Shown one piece after another: positions 60,597 through 64,000 of a stretch of DNA of 64,000 bases (position 1 is its first letter; the number at the start of each line of letters is the position of its first letter). Below the pieces are notes generated by a model. It was not told the DNA's origin, did no database searches, and saw only the letters and a program-made list of their open reading frames with translations. The DNA is taken from the NCBI GenBank assembly GCA_029975915.1, contig JARKOC010000158.1, positions 62,001 through 126,000 of the forward strand, given 5' to 3'. The stretch is from Bryobacteraceae bacterium (GTDB taxonomy: Bacteria > Acidobacteriota > Terriglobia > Bryobacterales > Bryobacteraceae). The position numbers were made by a program, and so were the translations under genes.

Positions 60597-62030
60597 TTAA
60601 TCCTTGTAGCGGTCCCAATAGAAGTCACCCGGTTCGTAAATCGACCGGGGCGCTGTCCTGGCCGTCCTCAGAAACGCTTCCATCCGGGCCAGCACCTTGG
60701 GTTCGCTCGCCGCGAGATCCTTGCTCTCGGCGCGGTCGGATTTCAGGTTGTAGAGTTCCAGCGGCCCGTTCGGCGCGGGGCGGACCACCTTCCAGTCGCC
60801 GTTGCGGGCCGCCTGCATCGGGGTTTCGTCAGCGAACTTGCCTTCCTTTGCAATGAACCGAGGCAGTTCCCAATACAACCACTCCGGTTTCCGCCTTTGC
60901 GGGCGGCCGAGAATCGTCGGCGCCATGCTGATGCCGTCAATCCCCTCGGGCGCCTTCGCGCCGGCGATTTCGGCCAGCGTCGGCAGCATGTCGCAGAAAC
61001 TCCATGGAGTGGAGTTCACGCCGCCCGGTTTGACCTTGCCTGTCCAGCGCGCAATCATCGGCGCCCGTATGCCACCTTCGTATAGGTTCTGCTTATGGCC
61101 CCTGAAGCCGGCGCTCGAATTAAAGTAATGTTCGTCGATGATGCCCAGCGCATTGCCGTTGTCGCTGGTGAAAACGAACAGGGTGTTGTCTTCCTGGCCG
61201 GTCTTCTTCACCAATTCAACGATGCGGCCCACTTCCCTGTCGAAGCGCGTCACCATCGCGGCATAGGCCGCCCGCATTTCGGGCTGTTCCGCGTACCGGC
61301 TGCCGGGTCTCTTTGTGAACGCCTTTTCGGGGAACTTGCCGCGGTACTCGGCAAAGGAGTCCTCCGGCACGAGTAATTCCCAGTGCGGCATGGTTGAGGG
61401 GAAATAGCAGAAAAACGGCTGCTTTGCGTTGCGCTCGATGAACGAGAGGGCTCTCTCGGTGATGACATCCTGCGAATAGGTCACCCGTGCGCCGCCTGTA
61501 TTGCCGGGCAGACGCACGATCTGCTCGTTATGGACCAGTACCGGTGTGTAGTAGTTGTGCGCGTGCGCCTGGTGGAGGTAGCCGTAAAACTCATCAAAAC
61601 CCTTCTTTGGCGGAGTTCCGGGCGTCCCAAGGTCGCCTAATCCCCATTTGCCGTAGCCGCCTGTGGCGTAGCCGGCCTGTTTCAGCACCATCGGCATCGT
61701 TACATCACTGGGAGTGAGCGACTGCCCGCCGGTGTTGCCCCGCACCGACGTGTGGCCCATGTGGAAGCCCGTCATCAGGACGCTGCGCGACGGCGCGCAG
61801 ACCGTGCAACCGGAGTAAGCATCGGTAAAACGCAGACCCTCGGCGGCGAGGCGGTCGATGTTTGGGGTGCGTATCTGTTTCTGGCCGTAGCAGCCGAGGT
61901 CGCCATAGCCCAGGTCGTCGGCCATGATGAGGACAATGTTGGGAGGACGCTTGGCTTGAGCGCCCTGGATCAATCCGCCAAGCCCCGCAGCCGCACTGCC
62001 GATGAATCCGCGTCTGGAAATGGAAGACAT
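60597..62030 (-). CDS. Exported sulfatase (arylsulfatase family, formylglycine type)
   Basis: 477 residues. Tat-type signal (ISRRGFIGSAAAGLGGL). The modification motif is CAPSR with C78 as the formylglycine precursor (context SGCTVCAPSRSVLMTG). Metal-binding acids occur at the start (IVLIMADDLGYGD) and in VFTSDNGNALG. The C-terminal domain ends with LYNLKSDRAESKDL. It removes sulfate esters from carbohydrates or aromatics outside the cytoplasm and needs an anaerobic or FGE-type maturase not found in the window; the nearby radical SAM protein is not of that type. It is preceded by a 281-base promoter region. Confidence 0.93.
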   Translation of the reverse strand: MSSISRRGFIGSAAAGLGGLIQGAQAKRPPNIVLIMADDLGYGDLGCYGQKQIRTPNIDRLAAEGLRFTDAYSGCTVCAPSRSVLMTGFHMGHTSVRGNTGGQSLTPSDVTMPMVLKQAGYATGGYGKWGLGDLGTPGTPPKKGFDEFYGYLHQAHAHNYYTPVLVHNEQIVRLPGNTGGARVTYSQDVITERALSFIERNAKQPFFCYFPSTMPHWELLVPEDSFAEYRGKFPEKAFTKRPGSRYAEQPEMRAAYAAMVTRFDREVGRIVELVKKTGQEDNTLFVFTSDNGNALGIIDEHYFNSSAGFRGHKQNLYEGGIRAPMIARWTGKVKPGGVNSTPWSFCDMLPTLAEIAGAKAPEGIDGISMAPTILGRPQRRKPEWLYWELPRFIAKEGKFADETPMQAARNGDWKVVRPAPNGPLELYNLKSDRAESKDLAASEPKVLARMEAFLRTARTAPRSIYEPGDFYWDRYKD

Positions 62031-62311
62031 GAGGAGATCGTACTACTTCGGTTGTTCCCGCGGAGACAGCGCTTGTTGTGAACTGAGGGAGGGAGCCCAG
62101 TCGCAGCACGAATGAGAAATCGTGCACAGCTTCGGCGAGCCGCTTCCCGTCACGTTTCAGCGGTCGCAGAGGTCGGCAACGAGGTGGCGGCTTCGAACGA
62201 ACCACGGGAGTGACCGCGTTCCGCGCCACTGCCTCACGTTGCCTTCGCCCCACGGGGCTGATCCCCGGCCCCCGCACACTCCACCCGGCTCCCGATAAGA
62301 TTGTAGTCGGT

Positions 62312-63775
62312 TCACGACCTCAGTTGCGCCAGTTCAGCGGATGCGGCCTGGGGGACCGCGGGTTGCATCCCAGCCGCTTCCAAGGACGGGGCGAAGGCGA
62401 CTGGCTCGTTGCCTCGAAGCCGTTTTAGGCAGTAAAAGGCGTTCATCACCAGGCACATCAGGAATGCGCCAAAACGCAGACGGCCAATCGATCTCACTAC
62501 GCGCAGCACGGAGTATTTCAACGAAAATGCCTCGCGCCAGAGCGCCCTGTGCGCCTCGATCAACTCCTCTGGCGACATGCCACGCGGCAGGAACGACGCG
62601 TTGTAGCCGTTGCTAAACTCCCAGCCTCGATCCCTCAGGATTCTGCCTTCCTCTTCCAATTTGGTGTAAGCAGGCGTGCCCCGATAGGGCGTCAGCACGC
62701 TCAGGAACGGGACATCCACGCCGGACTCGTAAAGCTGCCGGGCCATGGCCCTGATGCTCTGCGGCGTGTCGCCGTCGAAGCCCGCGATGAAGCCTGCCAT
62801 GACGCAGATGCCGCGGCCGTGCAAAGCCCGAATCCGAGCCTTGTATGTGCCTGCCTTGTTTTGAGGCTTGTGCGCGTCCCGCAGCGACTCAACGCCGAAC
62901 GATTCGATGCCAAAAAAGACTCCGATGCAACCCGACTGTTTCATCAGGTCCAGCAGCCCGCCATCGTTGCTGATCTCCATGCTCGCCTGGGTCAACCACC
63001 ACCGCCGTAACGGGATCATGGCGGCGAGCAGTTCGCGGATGTAGGATCTCTTCGCCGTCAGATTATCGTCCCAGAACCAGACCACCTTGCGCTGCCACCA
63101 ATGAGGGAAACGATCATACTCGATGTCCTTGATGACGTCGGCGACCGGACGCGTGCGAAATCCGGGGTTGATGCTCGGGACAGTGCAGAACGAACAGGTG
63201 AACGGGCAGCCGCGCGTGGCCTGCACAACGCGCGGAATGAAGAAGCGGCCTTGAAGCAGGTCGTAGCGCGGAACCGGCAGCCCGTCGAGCGGCTCCGCAG
63301 TGCCAATGTACTTCTTGCGGAGATGGCCCGCCGAGGCGTCCGCGATCAGTTGAGGCCAAACCGATTCGGCTTCGCCGATCACAACGCTGTCAAAATGTTG
63401 GAGCGCCTCTTCGGCATTAAAAGTGACATGCGGACCGCCGGCGACCACGGGTTTACCGCGCTTTCTGAATTCGCCGGCGAGTCGGTAGGCTTCAAGCGCG
63501 AACCCGGTGAAAAAGCTGATTGCAATGAGATTGGCATCGGTGTCGAAGTTCACCCTTTCCACCTGCTGATGGACCACTCGAACCTGGCAGCCAGGGGGCG
63601 CGAGCGCGGCCAGATGGATGCCCGTGATGGGCGGGACGAAATTGGCTTCGTGACCGCGCTTGTAGCGAGGCGTGTAGACGACAACGATGTCGATGCGGAA
63701 TGGCCTGTTCGCCGGCGAGCCGGACGAGCGGGCTGGCGCAGTGCGCAACGCTGGGTCGCTGGTGGAGAGTTGCAT
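62312..63775 (-). CDS. B12-binding radical SAM enzyme
   Basis: 487 residues from ATG 63775; the frame continues upstream but without a good start. N-terminal cobalamin-binding-like domain (about 30-180: [50 protein letters not shown]), then the radical SAM barrel with the cluster motif [14 protein letters not shown] (CxxxCxxC) and [11 protein letters not shown]. The C-terminal tail is helical and may be membrane-bound ([18 protein letters not shown]). Relatives (BchE, HpnR/HpnJ-type and others) methylate or rearrange lipids, hopanoids or antibiotics. No substrate can be named. Confidence 0.88.
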   Translation of the reverse strand: MQLSTSDPALRTAPARSSGSPANRPFRIDIVVVYTPRYKRGHEANFVPPITGIHLAALAPPGCQVRVVHQQVERVNFDTDANLIAISFFTGFALEAYRLAGEFRKRGKPVVAGGPHVTFNAEEALQHFDSVVIGEAESVWPQLIADASAGHLRKKYIGTAEPLDGLPVPRYDLLQGRFFIPRVVQATRGCPFTCSFCTVPSINPGFRTRPVADVIKDIEYDRFPHWWQRKVVWFWDDNLTAKRSYIRELLAAMIPLRRWWLTQASMEISNDGGLLDLMKQSGCIGVFFGIESFGVESLRDAHKPQNKAGTYKARIRALHGRGICVMAGFIAGFDGDTPQSIRAMARQLYESGVDVPFLSVLTPYRGTPAYTKLEEEGRILRDRGWEFSNGYNASFLPRGMSPEELIEAHRALWREAFSLKYSVLRVVRSIGRLRFGAFLMCLVMNAFYCLKRLRGNEPVAFAPSLEAAGMQPAVPQAASAELAQLRS

Positions 63776-63784
63776 GGCCTTTAC

Positions 63785-63811
63785 TCTATAACATAAAGTA
63801 CTTTGCATCAA
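63785..63811 (-). promoter_or_regulatory. Candidate promoter of the radical SAM gene
   Basis: Minus-strand TTGATG (63811-63806) and TATAGA (63790-63785), spaced 15 bases; the -10 ends nine bases before the ATG. The spacing is short, so this is tentative. Confidence 0.4.
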
Positions 63812-63935
63812 GAAAAATTCTACGGCTCCCCAAAAACCGCATCCCCGCGCTGCTGCGATTCCGTGGTCCATGATAGTGGTCAGAGCGTCGGCGAATGAAT
63901 TAGCTTGTACAGGCAGACGGCGCCAGGAGGAATTC

Positions 63936-64000
63936 ATGCGGCTTCCCGGACGGAACGAAGGCACTTTGAGGCTGCCAGTCGCCAGCAGCCGGCGCGAACT
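63936..64000 (+). CDS. Start of an unknown gene, cut by the window edge
   Basis: ATG 63936 has a perfect AGGAGG five bases upstream, and the frame stays open to the window end (21 codons, [18 protein letters not shown]...). The visible part is basic and not diagnostic. The ribosome binding site is the best in the region, so a real gene is likely. It is divergent from the radical SAM gene. Confidence 0.55.
   Translation, partial: MRLPGRNEGTLRLPVASSRRE

Noticed and set aside
1..64000. CRISPR arrays, tRNA genes and intact IS elements
   Set aside because: No regularly spaced short repeats, no T-loop motifs in clover-leaf context, and no transposase with flanking inverted repeats were found by reading.

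Overview
The window looks like chromosomal DNA of an Acidobacteriota member, most like the Bryobacterales/Solibacter group. This is inferred from the mix of families, not from a marker gene: high GC, many secreted peptidases and alpha/beta hydrolases, Tat-type lipoprotein-free secreted enzymes, PEP-CTERM proteins, a BlaI/M56 pair, paired MacB/FtsX-like permeases and polysaccharide-active enzymes with sulfatases. Genes are dense, lie on both strands and often overlap by 1-4 bases. I see no phage, plasmid, intact IS element, tRNA, rRNA or CRISPR array.

Layout. 1-6.4 kb: the end of an MscS channel, the rnhA-dusB pair, a glycine-zipper protein, a cysteine-cluster protein and a double-domain M16 peptidase. 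6.4-20 kb: zinc-ribbon and LolA-like envelope proteins, an esterase, a Tat-exported LD-carboxypeptidase, a GT-C type membrane protein, an operon of hydrolase, M1 peptidase and membrane protein, and an operon of YheT-like hydrolase plus two FtsX/MacB permeases with no ATPase. 20-30.7 kb: a GAF-ANTAR regulator, a peptidase_MA/TPR protein, MetW, a four-gene VOC-MFS-TPR-membrane operon, and a BlaI repressor with an M56 metallopeptidase fused to repeats and two TonB C-terminal domains. 30.8-34 kb: an operon of methyltransferase, LtaS-like sulfatase and a 49-residue membrane microprotein. 34-41.8 kb: MutT, a SufU-like scaffold next to MetH, an ECF sigma/anti-sigma unit and a Tat-signal UroD-like protein.

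41.9-64 kb is more accessory: two PEP-CTERM proteins, three glycan-related secreted proteins, an OCD/mu-crystallin enzyme, an RND pump without adaptor, FabD, the RNase P RNA gene, a 997-residue OmpA/barrel/PKD/Ig protein, a GlsB-type membrane protein, a formylglycine-type sulfatase and a B12-binding radical SAM enzyme. A new gene begins at the right edge.

The shared theme is the cell envelope and extracellular polymer use: sensing (BlaI/M56, ECF/anti-sigma), envelope remodelling (sulfatase, LD-carboxypeptidase, OmpA-type anchor) and degradation of exported substrates. The strongest candidates for something under-described are the microprotein/sulfatase/methyltransferase operon, the M56-TonB-TonB fusion, the OmpA-first Ig/PKD surface protein and the ATPase-less permease pair.
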